This document shows positions 22,029-28,771 of a stretch of 32,220 nucleotides of DNA, piece after piece (the first letter of the stretch is position 1; each line of letters opens with the position of its first letter). Source of the DNA: a virus; IMG/VR virus record IMGVR_UViG_3300047994_000599, positions 1 through 32,220 of that record. The stretch is one strand, 5' to 3'. Both the position numbers and the translations under genes were made by a program. The notes beneath the pieces were generated by a model that searched no databases, was not told the DNA's origin, and saw only the letters and a list, made by a program, of their open reading frames with translations.

Positions 22029-22063
22029 AGGGCGGTATCGAAAGGTGCCGCCCTTTAGTTTTT
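22029..22063 (+). terminator. Rho-independent terminator after the capsid gene
   Basis: AGGGCGG (22029-22035) pairs with CCGCCCT (22048-22054) around a 12-base loop, followed by TTAGTTTTT. It would end or attenuate transcripts just after the major capsid gene, raising capsid relative to downstream genes. Confidence 0.8.
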
Positions 22064-22065
22064 CA

Positions 22066-22079
22066 AACAATGGAGTGTT
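22066..22079 (+). promoter_or_regulatory. GGA-loop hairpin ribosome-binding site with compensatory stem
   Basis: AACA-ATGGAG-TGTT keeps the AUGGAG loop seen in the accessory module, but the closing pair is A-U instead of C-G. This paired change supports the folded RNA form. Start codon ATG 22083 follows. Confidence 0.6.
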
Positions 22080-22082
22080 AAC

Positions 22083-22331
22083 ATGCCTGTTGCCATTTTG
22101 ACCAAAGCCCGTGACTACCAGAACAAATCGATGTTCCCGAAAGCCAAGGATGGAAAAATCCTGAAGGGTGAGCGTGTTCAGGTTACGGAGGATGAAGCTT
22201 CGCACCTGTTCGATACCGGACTGTTCGAGATCATCGAAGACGGCGCACCGCCGAAACGCGGTAATGTCAAGGTGACCCCCAAGGGCGTCATCAAGGGTGC
22301 CGTGGAAACGGAAAAATCGGTAGGAATCTAA
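22083..22331 (+). CDS. Hypothetical 82-aa head-module protein
   Basis: A small unrecognised, basic, strand-rich protein (Leu-Lys-Gly-Glu-Arg-Val-Gln-Val-Thr-Glu-Asp-Glu-Ala, then Phe-Glu-Ile-Ile-Glu-Asp). The position between capsid and connector genes suggests a minor head or connector accessory. Its ribosome-binding site is a GGA-loop hairpin like those of the accessory module, unusual for this region. Confidence 0.7.
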   Translation: MPVAILTKARDYQNKSMFPKAKDGKILKGERVQVTEDEASHLFDTGLFEIIEDGAPPKRGNVKVTPKGVIKGAVETEKSVGI

Positions 22332-22335
22332 TCAG

Positions 22336-23010
22336 ATGCAACTCGCCGCCTACACGGATCTATTGAGTCAGCTTGCGCTTGACCCGAATAACCCGGATTA
22401 CGTGCAGGCGGCGATCACCGAGCTGGACAACGCCACGCTGCAGCTTGAGAACGACCTCGACACAGATTTCGATCTGATCACCGGGAAGGTCGATATCTTC
22501 AAGCCATACCCGAATGAGGTGCTGAGTAAGCTCCGCTTAAAGCGTGGCTTCATCACGTCAGGTTCAGTGACCGCGATGTATGCGCGCACGCCAGAAGCGT
22601 GGTTCCTGAACATGTCGGCCAACATCACCCCGATCCTGGAGATCGATTACGAGCGAGGCTCATTCTGGGTGAATGGTGCCGTATCGCCGCTGTTCGGTGA
22701 CTACAACTACATCTTCTCTGCCCAGTATGGTCAGACGCCGTTTTACGGTATCCCCGGCTCGTACTGGCAGGTGACGTACAGTGCAGGCTTTCCGGTGAAT
22801 GCCGACAATATCGACCAGTACGACCCCACGCAAGTACCGGACTGGCTGCAGAAGCTGGCGTTGCTTCGTGCTCGCATCGGTATGGGCTCGCACCCGTCTG
22901 TCGTAACGGCGGGCCAGACCTTCAACTCGAAGTCTCTGGAAGCGTCCTACGAGGCGGTTGTTTCGAAGAAATCCTGTTACGCCCCGGATTGCATTCTACC
23001 GAGGCTGTAA
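22336..23010 (+). CDS. Head-tail connector/adaptor-like protein
   Basis: The 224-aa protein stands where siphoviruses keep the gp6/gp15-type adaptor that joins the portal ring. The N-terminal ~50 residues are helical (Tyr-Thr-Asp-Leu-Leu-Ser-Gln, Ala-Ala-Ile-Thr-Glu-Leu-Asp-Asn-Ala). A beta-rich part follows (Gly-Ser-Tyr-Trp-Gln-Val-Thr-Tyr-Ser-Ala-Gly-Phe-Pro), with a typical adaptor-like helix Pro-Asp-Trp-Leu-Gln-Lys-Leu-Ala-Leu-Leu-Arg-Ala. Identification is by position and shape. Confidence 0.6.
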   Translation: MQLAAYTDLLSQLALDPNNPDYVQAAITELDNATLQLENDLDTDFDLITGKVDIFKPYPNEVLSKLRLKRGFITSGSVTAMYARTPEAWFLNMSANITPILEIDYERGSFWVNGAVSPLFGDYNYIFSAQYGQTPFYGIPGSYWQVTYSAGFPVNADNIDQYDPTQVPDWLQKLALLRARIGMGSHPSVVTAGQTFNSKSLEASYEAVVSKKSCYAPDCILPRL

Positions 23011-23658
23011 ATGGTAACGACAGTCACCGCAGAGTTTAAGGGCAAACGCTATAACTCCGCTGCGGACGGTCTTCGCGCTCTTGCCCAGGATATCTCAGCG
23101 GATTTTGAACGGGCTGGCCCGGCATTGCGAGGGGAGCTGCAGTTCTACCTTAATGCAGTAGCCTTGGCGATGGAGAAGCGTCATAGCTCGCCATGGCAGC
23201 CTGGCACATCGGCCCCGCAGCACCTGTACAAGCGTTCCGGCAAGCTGGTGCAATCCATCAAGGATAGCGTTACGGTATCTGGCCAGAAGTTCGATGACAT
23301 AGAAGGCCGTATCGGTTCATCGCTCGTCTACGCGAACATCCAGGAATACGGCGGGGATATCGTACCCAAGAACTCGAAGTATCTCGCCATCCCCTTGCCG
23401 GCCGCGATGGATTCGAGGGGTATTCCTTTGATGGCATCGCCGCGTGATTGGGCGAATACCTTCGTCGCCAAAAGCAAAGCTGGGAATCTGCTGATCTTCC
23501 AGAAGAAGGGAAAAGACATCATCCCGCTCTACGTTTTGAGGAGCAAGGTGACGATCCCTCCGCGTCTGGGTTTGGGTGACACATTACGCACCGGTGCAAG
23601 CTCATTCGTCGATAGGGCAATGACCGCCATGTTAAAAGCGATGGTCGATAACGCCTGA
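23011..23658 (+). CDS. Head completion/virion morphogenesis protein (gpG/gp10-like)
   Basis: The 215-aa protein contains Tyr-Lys-Arg-Ser-Gly-Lys-Leu, Tyr-Ala-Asn-Ile-Gln-Glu-Tyr-Gly-Gly, Tyr-Leu-Ala-Ile-Pro-Leu-Pro and near the end Lys-Val-Thr-Ile-Pro-Pro-Arg. This is the pattern of Mu gpG/HK97 gp10-like neck proteins that complete the head-tail interface. It starts immediately after the preceding stop (TAA then ATG). Confidence 0.7.
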   Translation: MVTTVTAEFKGKRYNSAADGLRALAQDISADFERAGPALRGELQFYLNAVALAMEKRHSSPWQPGTSAPQHLYKRSGKLVQSIKDSVTVSGQKFDDIEGRIGSSLVYANIQEYGGDIVPKNSKYLAIPLPAAMDSRGIPLMASPRDWANTFVAKSKAGNLLIFQKKGKDIIPLYVLRSKVTIPPRLGLGDTLRTGASSFVDRAMTAMLKAMVDNA

Positions 23659-23668
23659 TGGGCGTTGT

Positions 23669-23682
23669 TGCAATCAATTGCA
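23669..23682. repeat. Palindrome copy, perfect, intergenic
   Basis: TGCAATCAATTGCA fills the short gap before the third tagged gene (ATG 23699). It is flanked by GGCG and CGCC, which extends its symmetry. Confidence 0.65.
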
Positions 23683-23698
23683 CGCGCCGAGGTGTACG

Positions 23699-23935
23699 AT
23701 GTGGTTTGGTTTTCAGAAAACGCTGTCACTGCCGGATAAAACGCCGAAACCTCGGGCGATGGACGGAAGCTTTGTCAGCCTGAACAATGATTCCGGGCTC
23801 GACCATAAGAACATGAAGCTGACCTTTGGCAGCAATGACGGTGCGCCGCAGGATGGTGATACGCCGCCCTGGAGCACACCCGCCGCGATTGCTCTTGATG
23901 GGTTCAGCCTGCCGCCTGCAGCATCGGAGCATTAA
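23699..23935 (+). CDS. MWFG-tagged small protein 3 (78 aa)
   Basis: Begins Met-Trp-Phe-Gly-Phe-Gln-Lys with the same first 21 coding bases as the 17198 gene, then diverges completely. The rest is Pro/Asp/Gly-rich and likely disordered (Asn-Asp-Ser-Gly-Leu-Asp-His, Gly-Asp-Thr-Pro-Pro-Trp). ATG 23699 is chosen because GAGGTG lies upstream and the palindrome occupies the longer in-frame extension. No function is visible. Confidence 0.7.
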   Translation: MWFGFQKTLSLPDKTPKPRAMDGSFVSLNNDSGLDHKNMKLTFGSNDGAPQDGDTPPWSTPAAIALDGFSLPPAASEH

Positions 23936-23937
23936 GC

Positions 23938-24414
23938 ATGTGGTTCGGGTATCGCTTCGAAAAGGATGACGGTGTTCAGCCCGCGCTTGAGCGTCTGGCC
24001 GCCATCAAGAATGCGCCGAAGGCGATGCGCTTTTGGAACAAGCCAGGTGACCCCGAGGTGAAGACCGAAGACCTCGGATTCGCCAAGCCGGGCGATGATG
24101 GCCGACCGAAGGTTTTCATCGCCGAAGACCGCGCCGCGCACGAGATCAAGAGCGTGCCTTTGCACAAGATCGTTGCTCAGCAGCCGACCGTAGTGCGGAG
24201 CAAGGTGGTGGAGAAGATTGCCAATCCTGTTGGTGGCCCGCCGATCGTACACGCCGCGCCTGACGGAAAGTATTACGTCGAGGATGGCCATCACCGCATT
24301 GCGGCGGCCATGCTGCGCGGGCGTAAATCGATCACCGCCGTCGTGCATCGCTGGCAGAATACGCAGACCGGTCTGACGCAAGCCGGGGCGCTTCCCGGTC
24401 AAGGAGGCGGCTAA
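23938..24414 (+). CDS. MWFG-tagged ParB/sulfiredoxin-fold protein
   Basis: Begins Met-Trp-Phe-Gly-Tyr-Arg. The C-terminal half (about residues 75-145) carries Pro-Pro-Ile-Val-His-Ala, then Tyr-Tyr-Val-Glu-Asp-Gly-His-His-Arg-Ile-Ala-Ala-Ala-Met-Leu-Arg-Gly. The Asp-Gly-His-His-Arg motif is typical of the ParB/Srx superfamily, whose members bind or hydrolyse nucleotides or cut DNA. The N-terminal 70 residues are Lys/Pro/Asp-rich. At 158 aa there is room only for the tag and this domain; a helix-turn-helix is not seen, so it is not a partition protein. It may be an effector placed in the virion. Confidence 0.65.
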   Translation: MWFGYRFEKDDGVQPALERLAAIKNAPKAMRFWNKPGDPEVKTEDLGFAKPGDDGRPKVFIAEDRAAHEIKSVPLHKIVAQQPTVVRSKVVEKIANPVGGPPIVHAAPDGKYYVEDGHHRIAAAMLRGRKSITAVVHRWQNTQTGLTQAGALPGQGGG

Positions 24415-24415
24415 A

Positions 24416-24769
24416 ATGTGGTTCGGTTTTCATAAGGCTGCCCAGGCTCCGATGAAGCATAATGCGGTAATCGATCCCGCAAGCGCGCCCTCCCAGACGC
24501 CAGCACCGAAACGCACGGGGCCGGGTCCAGGCAAATCCACCGGTGCCCCGGCAGGGTTGAACGCACGTCAGAGTGCCGGGGACAGTTCGAACAATGATCA
24601 GGACGAGCAGTTCATCGCCCGTAGCCCGCAGCTCGACAGCCAGGACAAAACCGATACGCGACTGACCCAAGACCCGGATGAAAGCACCAGCTCCGTTGCT
24701 TGGTGGTCGATCGGGTCTCTCGGGGAGCAGGCGCTGCACGATCTCGATAACTTGCAGCCGGACGAGTAA
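24416..24769 (+). CDS. MWFG-tagged protein 4 (117 aa)
   Basis: Begins Met-Trp-Phe-Gly-Phe-His-Lys. The remainder is Pro/Ser/Asp/Gln-rich and probably unstructured, with a Ser-Val-Ala-Trp-Trp-Ser-Ile-Gly segment near residue 95 and an acidic C-terminus. AAGGAGG precedes the ATG, and the stop overlaps the next start by one base. It is the third tagged gene in a row in this cluster. No enzyme motif is seen. Confidence 0.7.
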   Translation: MWFGFHKAAQAPMKHNAVIDPASAPSQTPAPKRTGPGPGKSTGAPAGLNARQSAGDSSNNDQDEQFIARSPQLDSQDKTDTRLTQDPDESTSSVAWWSIGSLGEQALHDLDNLQPDE

Positions 24770-25296
24770 TGTCAGGATCTATTGCCCCGACCCCGAACCT
24801 GTCGATCCGCGAACAGGCGCTTGAGGCGCTGGTTACGCTGTTCAAGACCATGACAACGACACTGCCGGTGGATGACCCGTACCCTATTCAATTCGATTTC
24901 GTTCAGCGTGCGCCGCTGGATGAGAAGAGCTGGCAGAAGCGTTACACGATGGGTGTGCATGACGTGGTGGAGAAGCCTGACATCCAGGCCTCTGTCACGT
25001 ATCGCAAGCTTGCTGTGGTATGTGAGTTTCGCTGCCAGTTATACGCCTCGCCCGGTAATGGCGCTCCGCCAGAAGATCCGTCTGTTGTTGGCAACATGAT
25101 GCTAGGGGCGCTGCAACGCAGGCTCTACGACAACAGCACGGGGCTCGGGAATAATCTCGGGGGTCTGATCGTATACATGGAAGAAACAGGTAACGAGATT
25201 TTCGTGACTGACTTCGAGAAGCGTCAGCTTTCCGGGGCGTTGTTCATCGATCTGTATTACCGCACGCGCACGACCGATCCTCGCTTCCAAAGCTGA
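24769..25296 (+). CDS. Tail terminator/completion-like protein
   Basis: The 175-aa alpha/beta protein sits just before the tail genes, where tail terminator (gpU/gp17-like) proteins are found. Features include an N-terminal helix (Arg-Glu-Gln-Ala-Leu-Glu-Ala-Leu-Val-Thr-Leu), strands around Leu-Ala-Val-Val-Cys-Glu-Phe-Arg-Cys-Gln-Leu, and Ala-Leu-Phe-Ile-Asp-Leu-Tyr-Tyr-Arg-Thr near the end, a common closing strand in these proteins. Based on position and fold pattern. Confidence 0.5.
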   Translation: MSGSIAPTPNLSIREQALEALVTLFKTMTTTLPVDDPYPIQFDFVQRAPLDEKSWQKRYTMGVHDVVEKPDIQASVTYRKLAVVCEFRCQLYASPGNGAPPEDPSVVGNMMLGALQRRLYDNSTGLGNNLGGLIVYMEETGNEIFVTDFEKRQLSGALFIDLYYRTRTTDPRFQS

Positions 25297-25311
25297 TCGT
25301 CAAACGTACCG

Positions 25312-25323
25312 GCAATTAATTGC
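25312..25323. repeat. Palindrome copy (GCAATTAATTGC core), intergenic
   Basis: A perfect 12-bp palindrome with the same arms (GCAAT...ATTGC) and TA in the centre, in the 109-base gap before the 25406 gene. A hairpin GGGG-TAATTTTG-CCCC (25369-25384) follows, with a TAATTT loop similar to the one before the protease gene. Confidence 0.6.
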
Positions 25324-25405
25324 ACGGCACCGGCGCATTCTGGCACTCGTAATGTGCGGTCATCCGAAGGGGTAATTTTGCCCCGCGCCAAATAGAGGTG
25401 CTTCG

Positions 25406-26212
25406 ATGACCGCTCAGATTCTCCCGTCCCATTTTTATGGTTCCGCCCGCGTCTATGACTCGACCCCGCAGGGTCTGACCGCGTTGATGCGTGGCATCAG
25501 CCAGAACCTGGCCCAGATCGCCGCTTCCTCGATTACCCCGCTGGTCGATGACACGGGTGCGAACCCGGCCGCGCCGACCGCTGCGGTTGCGGTCCCGGTC
25601 CCCGTCGCGAGCACGATCACCGGTGCGACCGGGCTTGCCGAAGCTGATCTCGACGCTGCTGCTGCAACCGCAGTGCAGGCGCTGGCCGACGTGGTGGGTC
25701 AGATCAACTCCATCCTGGCGAAAGTGCCGGCCTTCGGTGCTCTGACCGGCCCTGTGGGCTTTGTCCCGTCGAATACCGTGGCAGCCATCACGCAGGTATT
25801 CACCGGCAAGAGCGCTGCGTTGGCCCCGCAGGCCGCACTCTCGACCTGGCTGTCCTCGTTCATCAGCGCCTATGAGCAGACCCGTTACTGGGTGAACAAG
25901 CTGGCGACCGCCACCAACGTTCCGCATGTGACCGGCTCCGCGCTCGGCACGGTGAACGTCGCGCAATGGCCGCAGGCTCCCGTCAACGTCGGTGCGCCGA
26001 ACCAGAACGCGAATTTCTCCGGCACGATCGGCGTACCGGCCTTGCCGATCTCGGCAACCGACGCAACCGGCAACGGGGACTCCGTGCTGGCTACCGCTGC
26101 TGATGCACTGTTCGTGGCCATCACCACGGACATCAGTGCGCTGGTGACGGTCCTGAACTCCGTGGTCGGCCACTCGGCCACGACCTTCGTGGTGAACACG
26201 GTCGCAGCCTAA
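25406..26212 (+). CDS. Ala/Val/Thr-rich structural protein, unknown
   Basis: The 268-aa protein is unrecognised. It is rich in Ala, Val, Thr, Pro and Ser, has almost no Lys or Cys, and has strongly C/G-ending codons like the capsid and tail tube genes, which suggests a highly expressed virion part. An Ala/Pro/Val-rich linker is at residues about 50-75, with hydrophobic helices at 80-105 and 210-235. GAGGTG precedes the ATG. It might be a decoration protein or a tail component. Confidence 0.65.
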   Translation: MTAQILPSHFYGSARVYDSTPQGLTALMRGISQNLAQIAASSITPLVDDTGANPAAPTAAVAVPVPVASTITGATGLAEADLDAAAATAVQALADVVGQINSILAKVPAFGALTGPVGFVPSNTVAAITQVFTGKSAALAPQAALSTWLSSFISAYEQTRYWVNKLATATNVPHVTGSALGTVNVAQWPQAPVNVGAPNQNANFSGTIGVPALPISATDATGNGDSVLATAADALFVAITTDISALVTVLNSVVGHSATTFVVNTVAA

Positions 26213-26248
26213 CGCGACCGGCACCCAAGGTAGGAAAGGAACCATTCG

Positions 26249-27511
26249 ATGACCGCTTATGTAGCGCCAAAGCTTACCCGCCGTACCGTATTGATGGCCG
26301 CCTTCGAGAGCACCTACGGTACGGCGGCAGTCTTCAACCCCGCGACGGATGCCCTGCTGATCGATGACGTGAGCTATTCCACGAAATTCGATTACCTGGA
26401 GCGGAAATACCTGTCTCCCTCGCTGTCCCGTCGCCCGCATGTTGTTGGCGATAAGTCCGCGAGCATGAAGTTCACGGTGGAGCTGGCCCTGAATGGGTTG
26501 GTTAACAGCGGGGATATCGCCAACCTGCCCGTGATCGGCCGGCTGTTCGAGGCGTGCTCGATGACGGCCGTAGGGCAGGCGGACGGCTGGTCTACCGCAG
26601 TGAATGCGGTGGCCATCCCGACCGGCTCTGACGCTGTTGAATTCGTCACCTCGGGTACGATCGAAGCCCCGTCCATCGTGGGTTACACGATCCTCTGCAC
26701 CGAGGGTGGTGTTTCCGGGACCGCACAGGTCTCGATCATGCCGCACGACCCGAACCTCGACGCCGCTCAGGTCAATCAGACGCTCACCAGCGGCTCCGCG
26801 CTGACGGTAGGGTCTCTCGGCCTTAAGGTCACGCCCACCTTCACAGGTAGCCTTGTGGTTGGTCAGAGCTGGTTCGTGGCAGCCATGCCCCCCGGCATCG
26901 CGCTCACACCGATCAGCGCAGGCGCCCCGTCGCTCTCGCTGGAGTTCTTCGTGGACGGCTCCTTGCACCTCATGACGGGGTGCTACGGCACGTTCTCGAT
27001 CAAGGCCGATGGGTCTAAGCTGGTTACGGTCGATTTCGAGTTCATGGGTTTCTACGATCCGTATGTGGATCAGGCCCTGCCGACCCCGACGTACAACACG
27101 TTGCCCCCGCCGGTGTTCCTTGGCGCTTCGCTCGCTCTGGGTTCATTCCAGCCGATCGTCACCAGCCTGACCTTCGATATCGGGGTGAAGGTGGAGGAGC
27201 GCAACAGCGTGAACTCCCCCACGGGCCTGTACGGCATGATCATCACGGAGCGTGAGGCTAAGGGCGGTCTCGACCCCGAAGCCACGTCAGCCGCCTCCCA
27301 GGACTTCTGGGATGCTATGGCAAACGCCGCGTCGGTCCCGCTGCTTTGCACGATAGGCACCCAGGCGGGTAACCGTCTTGGTATCGTCGCCCCGAACATG
27401 CAGTACACGGGCCTGACCTATAAGGATCGCAACTCGATCCGCGCCTACGACGCCTCCCTGGCATTTAACCAGGTGGTCGCCGACGACGAAGTAATTCTCC
27501 ATATGCACTAA
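26249..27511 (+). CDS. Major tail tube protein
   Basis: The 420-aa protein is beta-rich and Gly/Thr/Val-rich, begins with Pro-Lys-Leu-Thr-Arg-Arg-Thr-Val-Leu-Met-Ala-Ala-Phe-Glu-Ser-Thr-Tyr-Gly-Thr and has Ser-Leu-Ser-Arg-Arg-Pro. This is a pattern seen in large siphovirus tail tube subunits with two duplicated-looking domains. High-expression codon choice, a good AAGGA site and the G/GT chaperone and tape-measure genes downstream support it. The middle (130-215) could be an inserted surface domain. Confidence 0.72.
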   Translation: MTAYVAPKLTRRTVLMAAFESTYGTAAVFNPATDALLIDDVSYSTKFDYLERKYLSPSLSRRPHVVGDKSASMKFTVELALNGLVNSGDIANLPVIGRLFEACSMTAVGQADGWSTAVNAVAIPTGSDAVEFVTSGTIEAPSIVGYTILCTEGGVSGTAQVSIMPHDPNLDAAQVNQTLTSGSALTVGSLGLKVTPTFTGSLVVGQSWFVAAMPPGIALTPISAGAPSLSLEFFVDGSLHLMTGCYGTFSIKADGSKLVTVDFEFMGFYDPYVDQALPTPTYNTLPPPVFLGASLALGSFQPIVTSLTFDIGVKVEERNSVNSPTGLYGMIITEREAKGGLDPEATSAASQDFWDAMANAASVPLLCTIGTQAGNRLGIVAPNMQYTGLTYKDRNSIRAYDASLAFNQVVADDEVILHMH

Positions 27512-27520
27512 GGATACCCT

Positions 27521-27538
27521 CGTGCAATCAATTGCACG
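27521..27538. repeat. Palindrome copy, best extended, intergenic
   Basis: CGTGCAAT-CA-ATTGCACG has 8-bp arms, the longest of the family. It lies 12 bases before the ATG at 27550, with GGGG-TTTT-CCCC between them. As RNA it could form a 7-bp stem with a UCAA loop followed by GGGUUUU. Confidence 0.7.
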
Positions 27539-27549
27539 GGGTTTTCCCC

Positions 27550-27732
27550 ATGGAGATTAAACTTTACTGCATCACCACGCCCGAGGACGAACTGCTTGCG
27601 GTGAAGCTGACCAGATCAGCCGCCCAAGCAGTCGCCAAGGTCTTCGCCCCGGCAAAAGTAGTGCCAATGCGGGCTGATAAAGTGGAAGCAGTGACCTCCG
27701 TAAACCCGTCCCTCCGCAACGCTGAAAATTAG
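27550..27732 (+). CDS. Hypothetical 60-aa protein
   Basis: A small unrecognised protein starting Met-Glu-Ile-Lys-Leu-Tyr-Cys, Lys/Ala/Val-rich, probably alpha/beta. ATG 27550 is preferred to TTG 27532, which lies in the palindrome. No strong Shine-Dalgarno is seen, and a small GGGG-TTTT-CCCC hairpin abuts the start, so expression may be weak or controlled. Could be spurious, but codon use looks normal. Confidence 0.5.
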   Translation: MEIKLYCITTPEDELLAVKLTRSAAQAVAKVFAPAKVVPMRADKVEAVTSVNPSLRNAEN

Positions 27733-27791
27733 GGTTGCCCAGGCTCGACAACCTGCGGTAATCAGACTTCATTAAGTAAAGCGGGTGCGTA

Positions 27792-28142
27792 ATGAAGGTG
27801 TTAAAGGGGTTGGGCTTGTCGCTAGCTGTGCTAGTAGTCCTATTCTACGGACTGGGGGCTGTAGGTAACATGTTAGGGCCGCCTAAACCTACCCAGGCAG
27901 AAATCGACGATAGTTGTAGTTCGGCGGGAGCCGAGGCTTACGCGGATGCAGTTGCTCAGTCTGCGGGGCAACCAGAGGACGCCTTGAAAAACGATCTGGC
28001 TCAAGAGGCGGGGTATCCGCCAGCGGCGGATTTTAACAACAGGCTTACAATACTGGACTATGTTTATAGCCATCCTGGGATAGATCCACAGGACGCTGAC
28101 AGTGCGATAACGAAATCATGTGAAGCGACAAACTCGCCCTAG
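27792..28142 (+). CDS. Membrane-anchored or secreted small protein
   Basis: The 116-aa protein has a positively charged start (Met-Lys-Val-Leu-Lys) and a hydrophobic segment at residues 7-26 (Leu-Gly-Leu-Ser-Leu-Ala-Val-Leu-Val-Val-Leu-Phe-Tyr), acting as an N-terminal membrane anchor or uncleaved signal. A soluble domain with two Cys (about residues 42 and 110) follows and may form a disulfide in the periplasm. No lipobox is evident. Such small morons sometimes change host surface or exclude other phages. Function unknown. Confidence 0.65.
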   Translation: MKVLKGLGLSLAVLVVLFYGLGAVGNMLGPPKPTQAEIDDSCSSAGAEAYADAVAQSAGQPEDALKNDLAQEAGYPPAADFNNRLTILDYVYSHPGIDPQDADSAITKSCEATNSP

Positions 28143-28149
28143 AGTAATC

Positions 28150-28647
28150 TCAAATTCTATTCCACGTACAAAACTTCCAAGGTTGTGTGTCTTCTAAAGG
28201 CGTGATCTGAAGGTGGGGCAGTAGCAAAGGCTTTGCCTGTAGTAAGGTTTGTATGTTTTCTTCGCGAACGAAGCACCAAACACCCAGCGACCAAGACTCC
28301 GGCACTCCAGAGTCTCTATGAACAACTCGTTTTATATCATTCCAATTTAAGGCGAATTCGCTGAGCTTCTTGGTCAGAGCCCTCATGCCTTTTGAGTACG
28401 TCACCTCGCACAAGTAAATGGATTGCTCTGCGAAATTGACGGCCAGAATATCGATATACCAATACCTCCCCCGAATTGAGCTTTGGGAGACTGGTTCGAT
28501 CTGAAGAAGAAATTCAGGATTTATGAAGGTCTGACGGTTTGCCCGTAGGTACTCAGAAACAACGCCTTGGTAGTAATCCAAATCGGTAACTCCGCGAATC
28601 GCGATTCGCGGATAGTATCGCGGTTTTAGAATGAAAAATAAATGCAC
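28150..28647 (-). CDS. Minus-strand moron-like protein, possible PD-(D/E)XK fold
   Basis: The only convincing gene on the minus strand, 165 aa, inserted between tail genes and therefore moron-like. The middle reads Trp-Tyr-Ile-Asp-Ile-Leu-Ala-Val-Asn, then Ile-Tyr-Leu-Cys-Glu-Val-Thr-Tyr-Ser-Lys. Spacing of Asp and Glu-x-Thr on neighbouring strands resembles the PD-(D/E)XK nuclease core, with Thr in place of the usual Lys (a Lys follows three residues later). The C-terminal part is Trp-rich. The start GTG 28647 has no clear Shine-Dalgarno and lies inside an imperfect palindrome copy. The DNA is more AT-rich than its surroundings, fitting separate acquisition. It could be a defence or superinfection-exclusion gene. 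Confidence 0.7.
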   Translation of the reverse strand: MHLFFILKPRYYPRIAIRGVTDLDYYQGVVSEYLRANRQTFINPEFLLQIEPVSQSSIRGRYWYIDILAVNFAEQSIYLCEVTYSKGMRALTKKLSEFALNWNDIKRVVHRDSGVPESWSLGVWCFVREENIQTLLQAKPLLLPHLQITPLEDTQPWKFCTWNRI

Positions 28648-28656
28648 TTAATTGCA
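28643..28656. repeat. Palindrome copy, one mismatch, at the moron start
   Basis: TGCACTTAATTGCA overlaps the GTG start of the minus-strand gene, next to AATTGCAATT (28650-28659), itself a palindrome. A bound protein here would block expression of that gene. Confidence 0.45.
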
Positions 28657-28713
28657 ATTATTAATTGACCGAAGCTCGGGGTTAGTTACGGTAAGCAAGT
28701 CCCAAAACAGGGA

Positions 28714-28746
28714 CACCTCCTAGCTACAACTAGGAGGTGCGGTTTT
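28714..28746 (+). terminator. Strong hairpin terminator
   Basis: CACCTCCTAG (28714-28723) pairs perfectly with CTAGGAGGTG (28730-28739) around CTACAA, followed by CGGTTTT. A smaller hairpin, GTCCC-AAAACA-GGGAC, lies just upstream (about 28699-28714). It separates the moron region from the next + strand genes. The two hairpins could also be the 3' end of a short RNA. Confidence 0.75.
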
Positions 28747-28771
28747 AACCTTCCTCTATGAGAGACACCTC

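Noticed and set aside
17198-23760. The identical 21 coding bases of two tagged genes as an insertion sequence or recombination repeat
   Set aside because: The four other tagged genes encode the same peptide with different codons, so peptide conservation explains the similarity better than a mobile repeat.
25316-26968. 550-codon open frame on the minus strand
   Set aside because: It lies antisense to the 25406 structural gene and the tail tube gene. Strong C/G third-position bias in those genes leaves the opposite frame open; composition is Arg/Gly/His-rich without domains.
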